Assembly: GCA_041725875.1 (NCBI GenBank)
Contig: JBGRQB010000039.1
Coordinates: 1 to 26,298 of the forward strand
Direction: 5' to 3'
DNA from: JBGRQB01 sp041725875
GTDB taxonomy: Bacteria; Bacteroidota; Ignavibacteria; Ignavibacteriales; Melioribacteraceae
Length of the DNA: 26,298 nucleotides
The translations under genes and the position numbers were made by a program. Within the stretch, counting starts at the first letter, position 1. Each line of letters begins with the position of its first letter. Shown here one piece after another: positions 7,896 through 16,900 of this stretch. Under the pieces are notes generated by a model that did not search any database, had not been told where the DNA came from, and worked only from the letters and a program-made list of their open reading frames with translations.

Positions 7896-7999
7896 TTATT
7901 ATGCACAATCCGGAAATTTTCTGCCTTTATTATTCTCATTTAAAATTGATTAAAAACCATCCTTTCATGTAGGTTCATGTGGGGAGTGATTTTGTTATT

Positions 8000-8027
8000 T
8001 TGATTTCAGAAATACGATTAATATAAA
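8000..8027 (+). promoter_or_regulatory. Candidate promoter of a small RNA
   Basis: TTGATT (8000-8005) and TATAAA (8022-8027) are 16 bp apart on the plus strand. The promoter lies after the ettA terminator and points at a second plus-strand terminator at 8094-8131, with no open frame in between. Confidence 0.4.
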
Positions 8028-8032
8028 ATCAA

Positions 8033-8131
8033 CAATAAAAGATTAAGCTTAGGGGATTAGTTAGATCTTTTAGATCAACATTAGTGCGTATAGAACTCCC
8101 GGTCAAAAAAAATTATTTACCGGGAGTTTTT
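8033..8131 (+). ncRNA. Candidate small RNA of about 100 nt
   Basis: Three signs suggest an independent transcript: the -35/-10 pair at 8000-8027, absence of any start codon and open frame, and an intrinsic terminator at the end. The body contains a short GATC-TTTTA-GATC segment at about 8065-8076 that could form a small stem. It resembles no RNA family I recognise. Its 3' end runs up to the stop of the convergent methyltransferase gene, so it could also be antisense to that mRNA's tail. The evidence is purely from sequence signals. Confidence 0.35.
8094..8131 (+). terminator. Second plus-strand intrinsic terminator
   Basis: The arms AACTCCCGGT (8094-8103) and ACCGGGAGTT (8119-8128) form a perfect 10-bp stem with a 15-nt loop, followed by a T-rich tract. 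On the minus strand the hairpin is not followed by a T run, so it fits plus-strand transcription better than the adjacent methyltransferase gene, although it may aid termination of both. Confidence 0.7.
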
Positions 8132-8134
8132 ATT

Positions 8135-9154
8135 TTAAAGCTTTCTGGCAACTTCAAATTCCATATCACCAAAGATATCGCGAGTTGTTTCGGAGTGAAC
8201 ACTTGAAAAACCGGCTTTTAACATTTCGGAAGCCAGCTCTCCTTTGCTGTAGCTGATATTTTGTCCGGTAAGCATTGAACCCATCCAGCTTAATACCAGA
8301 TTTACAGGTTGTGTGTCTTCATTAAAAAATCCTTCGTGATAACTAACGAATATACCGCCCGGGTTAAGGGCCTCGAATATTTTCTTTGTAACCTCACTTA
8401 TGTTGTTTTTTGCGAAATATAATGTTGCTGAAGCAATGATCAGATCGTAACCCTCTCCAATTGGTTCTGAAAGATAATCGGCTCCCATTACTTCAACCCG
8501 ATTTGTCATATTATGTTCTGCAACAATTTTTTTTGTGGTTTCTGCAACCATCGGTTTATCCAGCAAAACGCATTTCATTTCAGGGTGCTCTGCAGTAATG
8601 CTCATTCCAATTAAGCCGGCACTGCATCCCAGATCGAGCATCTTTTTGAAATTCCCGAATTCAGGCAGTTTTACTATTTTTTCTGCAAATTGTTTTGCTG
8701 TTCCGGTTTTCTGAAATTTTTCAAAAATACGGGTTACGTTTTTCCACAATTCATCTGATTCAGATTTTAAATCAGAATAAGATTCCGGTCCTTTCTCAAC
8801 CAGCTGAGGAAGATTCTCAACTGCCGGACGATACCATTCGTAGTTAAATGTAATTGCTTCTCCAAGATAATATTCCGAATCTGAAACTAAATAAAGATCA
8901 GCTTTCGGACTATTTTTATATTTTCCATCCTTTTTTATAATAAATTCACAGGAAGCAAGTGCATTAAGAAAATGAGTTGTATTAATTAAATGGGTTCCGA
9001 GTATTTCTGTAATTGTTTCGGGTGTTTCAAAGTTTTTCAGATGATCAAAAACTTTATATTTTATTGAATTTAATAAGAGCGATGTTTTTACAGGTTCTAC
9101 AAGTAAATCCATATATTCTTTGAAGTTATAGTCAAGATTTGGTAATAGTTTCAT
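8135..9154 (-). CDS. Class I SAM-dependent methyltransferase (O-methyltransferase / BchU-CrtF-like)
   Basis: The 339-aa protein has a winged-helix dimerisation domain (about 15-110, with LLLNSIKYKVFDHL and TTHFLNALASCEF) followed by a Rossmann methyltransferase fold. Motif I is LDLGCSAG (173-180), the acidic ribose-binding position is D199 in LLDKP, and GADYL (224-228) and YDLIIAS (236-242) follow. This two-domain plan is that of the acetylserotonin/hydroxyneurosporene/BchU O-methyltransferase family, which methylates hydroxyl or tetrapyrrole carbon positions on small molecules. The acceptor cannot be read from sequence. It is last in a three-gene operon, one base after the ABC exporter gene, suggesting it modifies the molecule handled by the transporter pair or a related intermediate. 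Cytoplasmic; no signal peptide. Confidence 0.8.
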   Translation of the reverse strand: MKLLPNLDYNFKEYMDLLVEPVKTSLLLNSIKYKVFDHLKNFETPETITEILGTHLINTTHFLNALASCEFIIKKDGKYKNSPKADLYLVSDSEYYLGEAITFNYEWYRPAVENLPQLVEKGPESYSDLKSESDELWKNVTRIFEKFQKTGTAKQFAEKIVKLPEFGNFKKMLDLGCSAGLIGMSITAEHPEMKCVLLDKPMVAETTKKIVAEHNMTNRVEVMGADYLSEPIGEGYDLIIASATLYFAKNNISEVTKKIFEALNPGGIFVSYHEGFFNEDTQPVNLVLSWMGSMLTGQNISYSKGELASEMLKAGFSSVHSETTRDIFGDMEFEVARKL

Positions 9155-9155
9155 T

Positions 9156-10928
9156 TTAATTCTCCTGAAATGATAAGTTTGTCAGATGTTTAGCCGGTTC
9201 GGTAAATTTCCATCCTTTTGATTCTTGCTGAAGATTCCACAATTTGCTGTAAAGGTTATTGTTATTCAGCAATTCAGAATGTTTTCCGCGCTCAATAATT
9301 TTTCCGTTATCCAGAACCAGAATCTGATCGGCATTTTTGATAGTTGAAAGTTTGTGAGCTATCACCACCAGTGTTTTTTCTTGTACCATTTCTCTGATTG
9401 CTTTTTGAATATAGAGTTCATTTTCCGGATCGAGTGAAGATGTGGCTTCATCCAGTAAAATAATTGGGGCATCTTTAAGCAGCGCGCGCGCAATGGAAAT
9501 TCTCTGTTTTTCGCCGCCGGATAATCTTGATCCTCCTTCACCCACAAGTGTATCATAACCTTCCGGCAGATTTACAATAAACTCATCACACTGAGCTTTT
9601 TTGGCAGCATTGTAAATTTCTTCATCAGTTGCATCAGGTTTACCAATTTTAATGTTGTTAAAAATTGTATCGTTAAAAAGATAGACTTCCTGAAACACCT
9701 CGCTGATATTTGAGTAGAGCAAATCGGTGCTCATTTTTTGTAAAGGAACATTACCTATTTTTACTTCACCTTCATTTGCTTCCCAGAAACGGGCAATCAG
9801 ACTCGTAATAGTTGTTTTCCCAGATCCTGAAGGGCCGACGAGTGCGGTCATACTTTTTTCCGGTACCTTAAAGCTTACATTTTTCAGAACCGTAGTATCT
9901 GTATATTTGAAACTCACATTTTCAAATTCAATTGAAAAATCTTCCGGTTTTTTCTCAAAAACAGGCTCTGAAAGAGTTTCAGTGTTAAGTACATCTGTGA
10001 TTCTGTCGATACCTTTTTTCATATACTGCAAAAGGAGAAAATCTGTTGTTAAGGTTTTTATCGGTTCGTAAAAACGATATCCTATAATTAAAAATGCTAT
10101 GAGAACCGGAGTTGTTAAAGTTCCGCCAAAGAGGTAATACATTCCAAGAGATACAGCTAAAAAGTATCCCATTTCAAGAATAGCTAAACCAAAAATTCCT
10201 GTCGCACCCGGAAAAGCTTCCAGTTTGATAGAGATATCTCTGAATTTTTTGAGCGAATCATCCAGAACAGAGAATTTTTCGCCGCCCATATTAAATGATT
10301 TGATATATTTTATTCCCTGAAGATACTCAAGAAATCGGGAGCCGACTTTATTTCTCAAATCAATATGTTTTTTGCCAAACTTATCCAGTAAAATTCGGGA
10401 AATGAACAAAAATGGAATATAGGCCGGAATTGAAGCAAGAATTGCAAGTGAAAGCTGCCAGTTGAGCCAGAAAAGAAAAACTGCCATTATTACCGGAAGA
10501 AATATTGCTGAATAAACGTTTGGGATGCTGTGACTTAAAATATATTCCAGACTAGCAATATCCTGAAGCAAAACGGAAGTTATATCACCCGGATCTTTTT
10601 TCTTAAAAAATCCCATAGATAATTTTTTAAGATGATTTCCCAGTTTTATTCTGACATTGGCGGCAATATTGTAAGCCATTGAGTTGGAGTAAATCATACT
10701 TTTGTGAGCCACAAAAAACTGAATAATCATCATCAGAAAAAGTGAACCGGTGGTTACGTAAATAGTTGTTAAATCGGGAGCAGGATCAAACAATTCCCAC
10801 AAAATAATAAGTAAAACCCCGCTTGGTGAACCGATAAAGAGCGAATGTATAAAACTGTATAAAGTCGATTTTTTCAGGAACAATGTTTCGCCGTCGGTTA
10901 ATATTTTTATTTGATCTGTAAGTTTCAT
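9156..10928 (-). CDS. ABC exporter half-transporter, subunit 2 (fused membrane and ATPase domains)
   Basis: This 590-aa half-transporter has six predicted membrane helices within about 20-305 and a nucleotide-binding domain at about 330-565. The ATPase motifs are intact: Walker A GPSGSGKT (365-372), signature LSGGE (469-473), Walker B ILLDE with D493/E494, D-loop SSLD, and H-loop H525. It is paired with the upstream half-transporter (1-bp gap), so a heterodimer is likely. Pairs of this size next to an AraC regulator occur in siderophore loci (YbtP/YbtQ, IrtA/IrtB), where despite the exporter fold they can drive import of metal-siderophore. Direction and substrate are not evident here. The last ~25 residues beyond the ATPase domain are divergent and lack recognisable motifs. 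Confidence 0.88.
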   Translation of the reverse strand: MKLTDQIKILTDGETLFLKKSTLYSFIHSLFIGSPSGVLLIILWELFDPAPDLTTIYVTTGSLFLMMIIQFFVAHKSMIYSNSMAYNIAANVRIKLGNHLKKLSMGFFKKKDPGDITSVLLQDIASLEYILSHSIPNVYSAIFLPVIMAVFLFWLNWQLSLAILASIPAYIPFLFISRILLDKFGKKHIDLRNKVGSRFLEYLQGIKYIKSFNMGGEKFSVLDDSLKKFRDISIKLEAFPGATGIFGLAILEMGYFLAVSLGMYYLFGGTLTTPVLIAFLIIGYRFYEPIKTLTTDFLLLQYMKKGIDRITDVLNTETLSEPVFEKKPEDFSIEFENVSFKYTDTTVLKNVSFKVPEKSMTALVGPSGSGKTTITSLIARFWEANEGEVKIGNVPLQKMSTDLLYSNISEVFQEVYLFNDTIFNNIKIGKPDATDEEIYNAAKKAQCDEFIVNLPEGYDTLVGEGGSRLSGGEKQRISIARALLKDAPIILLDEATSSLDPENELYIQKAIREMVQEKTLVVIAHKLSTIKNADQILVLDNGKIIERGKHSELLNNNNLYSKLWNLQQESKGWKFTEPAKHLTNLSFQEN

Positions 10929-10929
10929 A

Positions 10930-12711
10930 TTATCTCTGATATTGTTTTACTGGTGAGTTTTCTTTAATTAAAAAGTTTTCTGCCTGTGTATATGCCATCC
11001 ACATATTTTTGTACAATTCCGATTTTTCTAAAAGATCTTTATGGGTTCCGGCAGAATTGATTTTCCCTTTGTCAAAAACAATAATCTGTTCCGAATCTGT
11101 GATAGTGGATAATCTGTGAGCAATGATAATTACGGTTTTATCTTTAATCAGCTTACTGAAAGCCTGCTGTATTTTTAATTCATTTTCCGGATCGGCAAAA
11201 GCAGTTGCTTCATCCAGAATAATTATTGGAGCATCTTTAAGAATTGCTCTGGCAAGCTGAATTCTCTGCTGCTCACCTCCGCTTAAATGAATTCCGCTTT
11301 CACCAAATTTTGTGTTATACTTTTCAGGGAGATTTATAATAAATTCGTGACACTGAGCGGCAATTGCCGCAGCGTAAATTTCTTCGGGAGTTTTATCCAT
11401 TCCCATTCGGATGTTTTCATAAATTGTTTCCTGAAACATAAAATTCTCCTGAAAAACAAAAGAAACATGTTCCATCAGGTCATCAGTTTTAAGAGATTTT
11501 ATATTAATTCCTCCAATTGATATTGCACCGGAAGTTACATCCCAAAAACGGGGAATTAATCTCGCAATAGTTGTTTTTCCTGCGCCGGATGGACCCACAA
11601 GTGCTGTAATGCTTTTTTGCGGAATCTTTATGTTTATATCGGTTAACACATTATTCTTTTCGTCGTAAGCAAAGGAGACGTTTTTGAATTCTATATCAAA
11701 TTCCGAAACTTTAACAGATTTTTCAGTTTCAGGTAATTCAGGGTGATATAATATTTTATCAATTCTGTCAACACCTTCCGAAATAAGATACATTTGGGAA
11801 CCGATGTTGGAGAGCACAAAAAGCGGCTTTAGATAACCAACTCCCAAAATAAAGAAGAGTAGTAAAACAGGAAGAGTTGTGGAGTTTCCGAAGTAAAGAT
11901 AGAGTCCGACAGACAAAATTAACACCAGTGAGTTCGACATAAAACTCATCCAGATTGAAAAAGGAAGAGAAGTACGTTTTATCCAGTCATTTACAAAATC
12001 GCGAAATCTGAAAATTGTTTCGCTATATTTTTTATACGATTCTACAGTCTGGTTAAATATTTTCACAACCGGAATTCCGCGGATATATTCCACAATAATT
12101 CCGTTCATCTCTTCCTGAGAATCAAAGTATTGTTTTCTTTCCTTTTCACCATAAACTTTGAAGGAATATATAATTAAACCCATTCCCACCGGAACCGGAA
12201 TTAATGAAACTGCTGCCAAAATCCAGTTTTGTGTAAAAAGGTAAATTAACACCAAAACAGGGAGTGAAATACCTTTTATTAAATCGGGCAGCTGATGCGC
12301 TATAAAAAGTTCAATTTTTTCAATATCATCAGATATTATTTTTTTTAATGCTCCTGAGCTTTTTTGGTTCAAAAATCCGAGCGGCAATTTGCTTATCTTT
12401 TCAGAAAGCTTTCGTCTCAGTTCATATAAAATGTTAAATGCTGCAATGTGTGAAAGCACAATTGATACATACATAACAAGCGCAGCCGTAGCAACAGAGA
12501 GCACAGAATAAATTATCAAACTCCATATTTCATCCTGATTAAGCTGCTGTTTCAGAAGCTCGGAAAGAATGTAGTAAACCAGAATGTAAGGAATTATTGA
12601 TAAGATTGAATGAATAACTGCCAGAATTGATGAAGCCGTGAGCAGCCATTTCTTTTTACCTGCAATTTGGAGTAATCTGGAAAACCCCTTTTTTCTTTTC
12701 TTGTTTTCCAT
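10930..12711 (-). CDS. ABC exporter half-transporter, subunit 1 (YbtP/IrtA-like)
   Basis: The first gene of the operon encodes 593 residues: a six-helix membrane domain (about 20-310) and an ATPase domain (about 338-570). Motifs are Walker A GPSGAGKT (373-380), Q-loop FQEN near 420, signature LSGGE (476-480), Walker B IIILDE (D500/E501) and H-loop H532. The D-loop reads ATAFADPENE rather than the usual ATSALD, a variant I associate with siderophore-linked ABC proteins, which supports the metallophore reading. Both subunits keep a catalytic Glu, so both ATP sites may be active. The start follows a 109-bp intergenic region shared with the divergent AraC gene. The substrate remains inferred from context. 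Confidence 0.87.
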   Translation of the reverse strand: MENKKRKKGFSRLLQIAGKKKWLLTASSILAVIHSILSIIPYILVYYILSELLKQQLNQDEIWSLIIYSVLSVATAALVMYVSIVLSHIAAFNILYELRRKLSEKISKLPLGFLNQKSSGALKKIISDDIEKIELFIAHQLPDLIKGISLPVLVLIYLFTQNWILAAVSLIPVPVGMGLIIYSFKVYGEKERKQYFDSQEEMNGIIVEYIRGIPVVKIFNQTVESYKKYSETIFRFRDFVNDWIKRTSLPFSIWMSFMSNSLVLILSVGLYLYFGNSTTLPVLLLFFILGVGYLKPLFVLSNIGSQMYLISEGVDRIDKILYHPELPETEKSVKVSEFDIEFKNVSFAYDEKNNVLTDINIKIPQKSITALVGPSGAGKTTIARLIPRFWDVTSGAISIGGINIKSLKTDDLMEHVSFVFQENFMFQETIYENIRMGMDKTPEEIYAAAIAAQCHEFIINLPEKYNTKFGESGIHLSGGEQQRIQLARAILKDAPIIILDEATAFADPENELKIQQAFSKLIKDKTVIIIAHRLSTITDSEQIIVFDKGKINSAGTHKDLLEKSELYKNMWMAYTQAENFLIKENSPVKQYQR

Positions 12712-12733
12712 AAAAACCTGTATTTTTATTTGG

Positions 12734-12750
12734 ATTAATTCTAAATTAAT
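12734..12750. promoter_or_regulatory. Palindrome in the regulator/transporter intergenic region
   Basis: ATTAATT-CTA-AATTAAT lies 22 bp upstream of the first ABC gene, in the space shared with the divergent AraC-family regulator. PchR-type regulators bind near such promoters, but usually at direct repeats, so this site is a weak candidate. Its pure AT composition lowers its significance. Confidence 0.25.
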
Positions 12751-12820
12751 GATGCGAATTTAAATATTTGTATTAAAACAAAGTTTCGTTAAACGGAATA
12801 ATTATTACTCTGGAGGGATT

Positions 12821-13792
12821 TTGTATTATTCAATTCATACAAGTGATATGAAAGAGAAGGTTTTTGAATGTCACTACAACACTGATGGTTCCAACGGAAA
12901 AATAGATGATAAGATCCGAAAGTTTGATTTTAGATTTGCCAGTGGAATTGCAAGAGTTATTTCTTTTGACGGAATTGCAATTAATGTAGGTTCATATAAA
13001 TCAAAAGAAGATTTTTCTCTTTGCGGAATTACAGATACTCCTTCAATAGAATTACACGTAAATTTTAAAGGAACCACAGTCGGCAAAATAAAAAGATACT
13101 CCGATGAAGTTGTTATGCAGCCTGATGATTGTAATCTTTTTTACTGCGATTCCACCGAGGGAGTTTTTCGCTCGCAAAAAGATCAGGAATATTATTTTAT
13201 CTGCATTCATATTTTACCGGATTTTTTTGAAAATCTGGTAGATACCTGCGCCGACCTTTTTTCTCCGTTTCTTAATTCTGTAGGAAAACGTGATTATCTG
13301 GCTCTTATTAAAGAAAATATTAAAGTGACTCCCGAAATGAAAAATATTGTGCTGCAGATAATTAACTGCAAAATGCAGGGGAGACTCCGACAAGTATACC
13401 TGAAATCTAAAATTACCGAACTGCTGATTTTGTTTGCCGACAGGATAGATAACAGAATCGGGAGTTTCTCTTTTTCAAAAGGAGATAAAGAGAGAATTCA
13501 CACTGCACGTGAAATTTTAATAGAAGATATTCAGAATCCTCCAACTTTGAGTCAGCTTGCAAGAAGAAGCGGATTAAACGAATTTAAGCTTAAAAAAGGA
13601 TTTAAAGAAGAATTCGGAAACACTGTTTATGGTTATCTGCTTGAGCATAAACTTGATAAAGCAAGAATAATGCTTCAGGAAAAAGAAAACAGCATTTCCG
13701 AAATAGCATTTATAACAGGCTACAGCTGTGCAGCTCATTTTTCAACTGCATTCAGAAAAAGATTTGGTTTTACTCCTTCAACTATCAGATAA
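12821..13792 (+). CDS. AraC family regulator, PchR-like
   Basis: The 323-aa product has an N-terminal effector domain (about 1-215) and a C-terminal double helix-turn-helix (about 225-320). The block LSQLARRSGLNEFKLKKGFKE (near 243-263) is the hallmark of PchR/YbtA-type regulators, and SISEIAFITGYSCAAHFSTAFRK (291-313) is the second helix-turn-helix. Such regulators sense metallophores or iron status and control transport genes beside them. I take TTG at 12821 as start because GGAGGG (12812-12817) precedes it; the next in-frame ATG, at 12848, is too far from that site. It is divergent from the ABC-methyltransferase operon, the normal arrangement for direct control. Its stop codon abuts the stop of the convergent lamin-tail protein gene, with no bases between. 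Confidence 0.85.
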   Translation: MYYSIHTSDMKEKVFECHYNTDGSNGKIDDKIRKFDFRFASGIARVISFDGIAINVGSYKSKEDFSLCGITDTPSIELHVNFKGTTVGKIKRYSDEVVMQPDDCNLFYCDSTEGVFRSQKDQEYYFICIHILPDFFENLVDTCADLFSPFLNSVGKRDYLALIKENIKVTPEMKNIVLQIINCKMQGRLRQVYLKSKITELLILFADRIDNRIGSFSFSKGDKERIHTAREILIEDIQNPPTLSQLARRSGLNEFKLKKGFKEEFGNTVYGYLLEHKLDKARIMLQEKENSISEIAFITGYSCAAHFSTAFRKRFGFTPSTIR

Positions 13793-16774
13793 CTAAAGCT
13801 TTCTGGCCACCACAAAAGGTTTTTTGAAAACAACGTTTGTGTGGTTGTTTGTATTATAAGCTTCAAAAAGCAAAATATAAATTCCTATCCCGAGCGGATT
13901 TCCGTTTTCATCTTTTCCGTTATAAATAATTGATCCTTTTGAACCAACCGCAGAATAATTTTCAATGGTGTTTACAAGTCTGCCTTTATCATCAAAAACT
14001 CTTAACATAATTTGCGAGACAGGAAACTCAAGATTAAATTTTATTTCCGTTAAATCTTCAAAACCGTCACTGTCAGGAGAAAAAGGATTTGGGAAAATTG
14101 AAATTCCGCTGGTTTCGTTTTCACTTTTTTCCAAAATTATACTGTTTTTCTGCATCGGTGTTGAACCTTTTATGTTTACAGAAGTTGACCAGTTTTCAGG
14201 ATCATCTGAATGATAATCAGCTTTAATTTTTTCAAGAGATTTATTTTGTGTTAAAGTGAAATTTGAATTATTCCAGTCGCTGCTGTACTTAACCGAATCA
14301 ATAAAATTTCCCAATGCATCATAAATTGAAATTGTTTCAGATGAATTTGAAAGAGAAAATGAACTGCTTATTTTTATTTTGTTTTTCAGTTCGGGGAAAG
14401 AATTAAATATTGCAGAATCATTTGCAATAACAAAAAATCCGCCGGGTGATATTTCGCTATTAATTGCAGATAAAACGGTTTTATTATTTCCTTCCGCCAT
14501 AATCCACCCGCCGATATCAATGTTAAATAAACCGGGATTATAAAGCTCAATAAACTCGGCATTGTCATTGCCGGGATTATACATTATTTCGTTTATCAGT
14601 AAATCACCGTCTGTATAAGAGGAAAGATCGGACACAGAATTTTTCTTTCCCGGGGTTGATTTGTTTTTATCAACCGAAAAATGCCAGTTTTGCCAGGTGT
14701 TTTTGTTAAAGAAATTTATTCGCTCAAGCGAATGAGTTTTTAATGTTTTCCAGTCAGAAGAATAAAAAGCAGAATCTGAAATCTGATTGCTATAATTTTT
14801 TATACTCAATTTTTCAGTCGAATTACCAAGCGAACCAATGTTTAACTCTATAACATTTTTCCCGGATTCAAAATCGGTTTTGTTTTTAGTTAAAATAAAA
14901 TATTCTTCAGGATGAATAATCACATTCTCATTTATCACACTTTTCTGAAACGATTTTTCGGCATAGTTAATAAATGACCAACCTTTAAGATTAACAGGAA
15001 AATCAGAGTTGTTATAAATTTCAACCCATTCAGGCTTGCTTTCTTCAGGATCAAACATAATTTCTGAAAAGAGAATTTCTCCTTTGGAAGAGATTGCATT
15101 TATTTCCAATTCGAAAAAATTATCAGTTGAATCGTAATCTGTTTTACTGATAAGTTTTACCGAGTATTTTTCCAGAGGTGAAATCAGTTTTGAAGTTTTT
15201 GCAAAAGTAATTTCAGCTGTTTTATCCGATTGCAGGGTTAGTTGTGTTAAAGAATCTGTGCAGACAGAATTATGAAAAAGATAAAGAGAATATTCACAAT
15301 TGTTTTTTCCAAAATTTGTCACTTTAGCAGTAAGAGAAATAGTTTGATTTAACTCGGGAGGATTCGGGTTAACAAAAAGTGAGTCGATTTTTATATCATA
15401 ATCTTTTTTAGATACGCTGTTGATAATTCCCGGCGTGCCTCTCTTTTTAGAACCTTTCCAGTTGGAATAATTATTTGAGTTTATTTCCGCATCAATTCGC
15501 TCAATAGATTTTCCTCTTTGGTTGTTGTGCCATTCACTATAATAAGTCAGCGAATCAATTGTCAGATTAAGAGAATCGCGAATTACAATTTCATCTTCTG
15601 AATTGTTTAGCGAGGGAAAATTACAGATTAGCGATTTTATATTGCCGGAATAAAAATCGAGAAAGGAATCATCTTTTGCTATAACAAGAAATTCTCCCGG
15701 GTTAATTATGTACTCTTTGTTTGTGATAATAACAGATGAGTTTCTGTCACTAAATGACCAGTTCTGAATATTTATCGATTGTTCCGATTTGTTAAAAAGT
15801 TCTATCCACTCAGGCTCTTCACTTTGCGGTGCCGACATAATTTCATTAACAACAATATCGTTGTATTTGCAGACCGGCTTAACAATTCGTATTTCCCGAA
15901 AATCTAAATTATTTTTCTGATTCTGGTCTTTTCCGTTTTCAGCTTCAATAATAAAAATTCGTTTTCCGTGATAGATATTATTAAAAAGAGCTTCACCTAA
16001 AACGGTTTCATCAAATTTAAGATTGCTTATAAATTTCTGAAGTAAAATTTCGTTTGATTGTGAAACTGAATCGCCGTTTAAATCAACAGATATTTTCAGC
16101 GAAACGCCCTGAATATCTTTGGTTCCTTTGTTTGTAATTTGATAATTAATTGTAAAAGGAGTTTCATATAAAGGTTGTTCCGGAAAATGATCTGTAAATT
16201 TCACTTCCAAATCGTAATCAAGCGGAGCGTTGGAGTTTTTTCTTCCCGGAGTTCCAAACTCCGTAAGTGAATTCTTCCAGTTTTCCGCTGTATTCTTATC
16301 AAGAAAAACTCTTTCATCTGAAAAATTTTTAGCATTATCTGCCGTGTAAGTATGAGAATCCAGTGTGTCTTGCGAGTTAAGCAAAACTATTTTTCTGTCA
16401 GAAGAATTTGCCATCCCCGACCAGCCAAAAGCATTATCGGAAGTAGTAAGCACAACGGCAGCAGAATCGATTCCGAGAATGTTATTTTCAAAATCGTAAT
16501 CCTTTTCCAAAATTACCGCATAAGTTCTGGGAGGAAGGTGCTGACTGCCGGAACGGAGCGATAAGCTTTCAACATTTGATGTAGAATATTGAAAACTGAG
16601 AAAAGCGAGATCAAAACTTTTTGTGTAAGAGGGATTAAATATCTCTACAAACTCAACATTGGAAATGCCGGTATTAAAAAGAATTTCTGTAATTATTAAA
16701 TCTTGGGCAGATTGCCCGAAAGTATAAATAAACGTGAGACATATAAAAAATGCCTTTTTTGCATTATGTAACAT
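13793..16774 (-). CDS. Secreted multidomain protein with four lamin-tail domains and FlgD-like C-terminus
   Basis: The 993-aa protein begins with a signal peptide (1-23, ending QSAQ). Four lamin-tail domains (LTD) are recognisable by their openings, such as LIITEILFN (26), IVVNEIMSAPQSEEPEWIEL (307), ILFSEIMFDP (567) and LLINEIMYNPGNDNAEFIEL (725). Each ends with a GTPG-x-x-NS type motif (about 174, 447, 707, 871). Two CARDB-like beta domains (about 185-298 and 458-560) separate the first three. The C-terminus (891-993) starts with ISIFPNPFSPDSDG and ends as a FlgD Ig-like fold, as in type IX-secreted or cell-surface proteins of this bacterial group. No catalytic motif is visible, so a structural, adhesive or nuclease-partner role is open. 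It is divergent from the SpoIID gene. Confidence 0.85.
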   Translation of the reverse strand: MLHNAKKAFFICLTFIYTFGQSAQDLIITEILFNTGISNVEFVEIFNPSYTKSFDLAFLSFQYSTSNVESLSLRSGSQHLPPRTYAVILEKDYDFENNILGIDSAAVVLTTSDNAFGWSGMANSSDRKIVLLNSQDTLDSHTYTADNAKNFSDERVFLDKNTAENWKNSLTEFGTPGRKNSNAPLDYDLEVKFTDHFPEQPLYETPFTINYQITNKGTKDIQGVSLKISVDLNGDSVSQSNEILLQKFISNLKFDETVLGEALFNNIYHGKRIFIIEAENGKDQNQKNNLDFREIRIVKPVCKYNDIVVNEIMSAPQSEEPEWIELFNKSEQSINIQNWSFSDRNSSVIITNKEYIINPGEFLVIAKDDSFLDFYSGNIKSLICNFPSLNNSEDEIVIRDSLNLTIDSLTYYSEWHNNQRGKSIERIDAEINSNNYSNWKGSKKRGTPGIINSVSKKDYDIKIDSLFVNPNPPELNQTISLTAKVTNFGKNNCEYSLYLFHNSVCTDSLTQLTLQSDKTAEITFAKTSKLISPLEKYSVKLISKTDYDSTDNFFELEINAISSKGEILFSEIMFDPEESKPEWVEIYNNSDFPVNLKGWSFINYAEKSFQKSVINENVIIHPEEYFILTKNKTDFESGKNVIELNIGSLGNSTEKLSIKNYSNQISDSAFYSSDWKTLKTHSLERINFFNKNTWQNWHFSVDKNKSTPGKKNSVSDLSSYTDGDLLINEIMYNPGNDNAEFIELYNPGLFNIDIGGWIMAEGNNKTVLSAINSEISPGGFFVIANDSAIFNSFPELKNKIKISSSFSLSNSSETISIYDALGNFIDSVKYSSDWNNSNFTLTQNKSLEKIKADYHSDDPENWSTSVNIKGSTPMQKNSIILEKSENETSGISIFPNPFSPDSDGFEDLTEIKFNLEFPVSQIMLRVFDDKGRLVNTIENYSAVGSKGSIIYNGKDENGNPLGIGIYILLFEAYNTNNHTNVVFKKPFVVARKL

Positions 16775-16825
16775 AGCGCCCTTTGCCCTTATTAAAAAAT
16801 TGCCTGAAGGAATATAATTAAGAAA

Positions 16826-16846
16826 AAAGAAACTTGCACTTTCTTT
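16826..16846. promoter_or_regulatory. Inverted repeat between the LTD protein and SpoIID genes
   Basis: AAAGAAA (16826-16832) and TTTCTTT (16840-16846) flank the 7-bp spacer CTTGCAC, in the 126-bp divergent region. It could be an operator or a leader hairpin. The homopurine arms make chance occurrence plausible. Confidence 0.25.
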
Positions 16847-16900
16847 ATTAAATAAGTAATAATTGTTTCTTGGTATTTTTTTAAAAGGAACGACTTATCA

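Noticed and set aside
8135..8165. Shared C-terminal residues VARKL and about 14 identical bases in the methyltransferase (8136) and lamin-tail protein (13794) genes
   Set aside because: The proteins are unrelated, the match is short, and the codons preceding it diverge. It is most likely coincidence.
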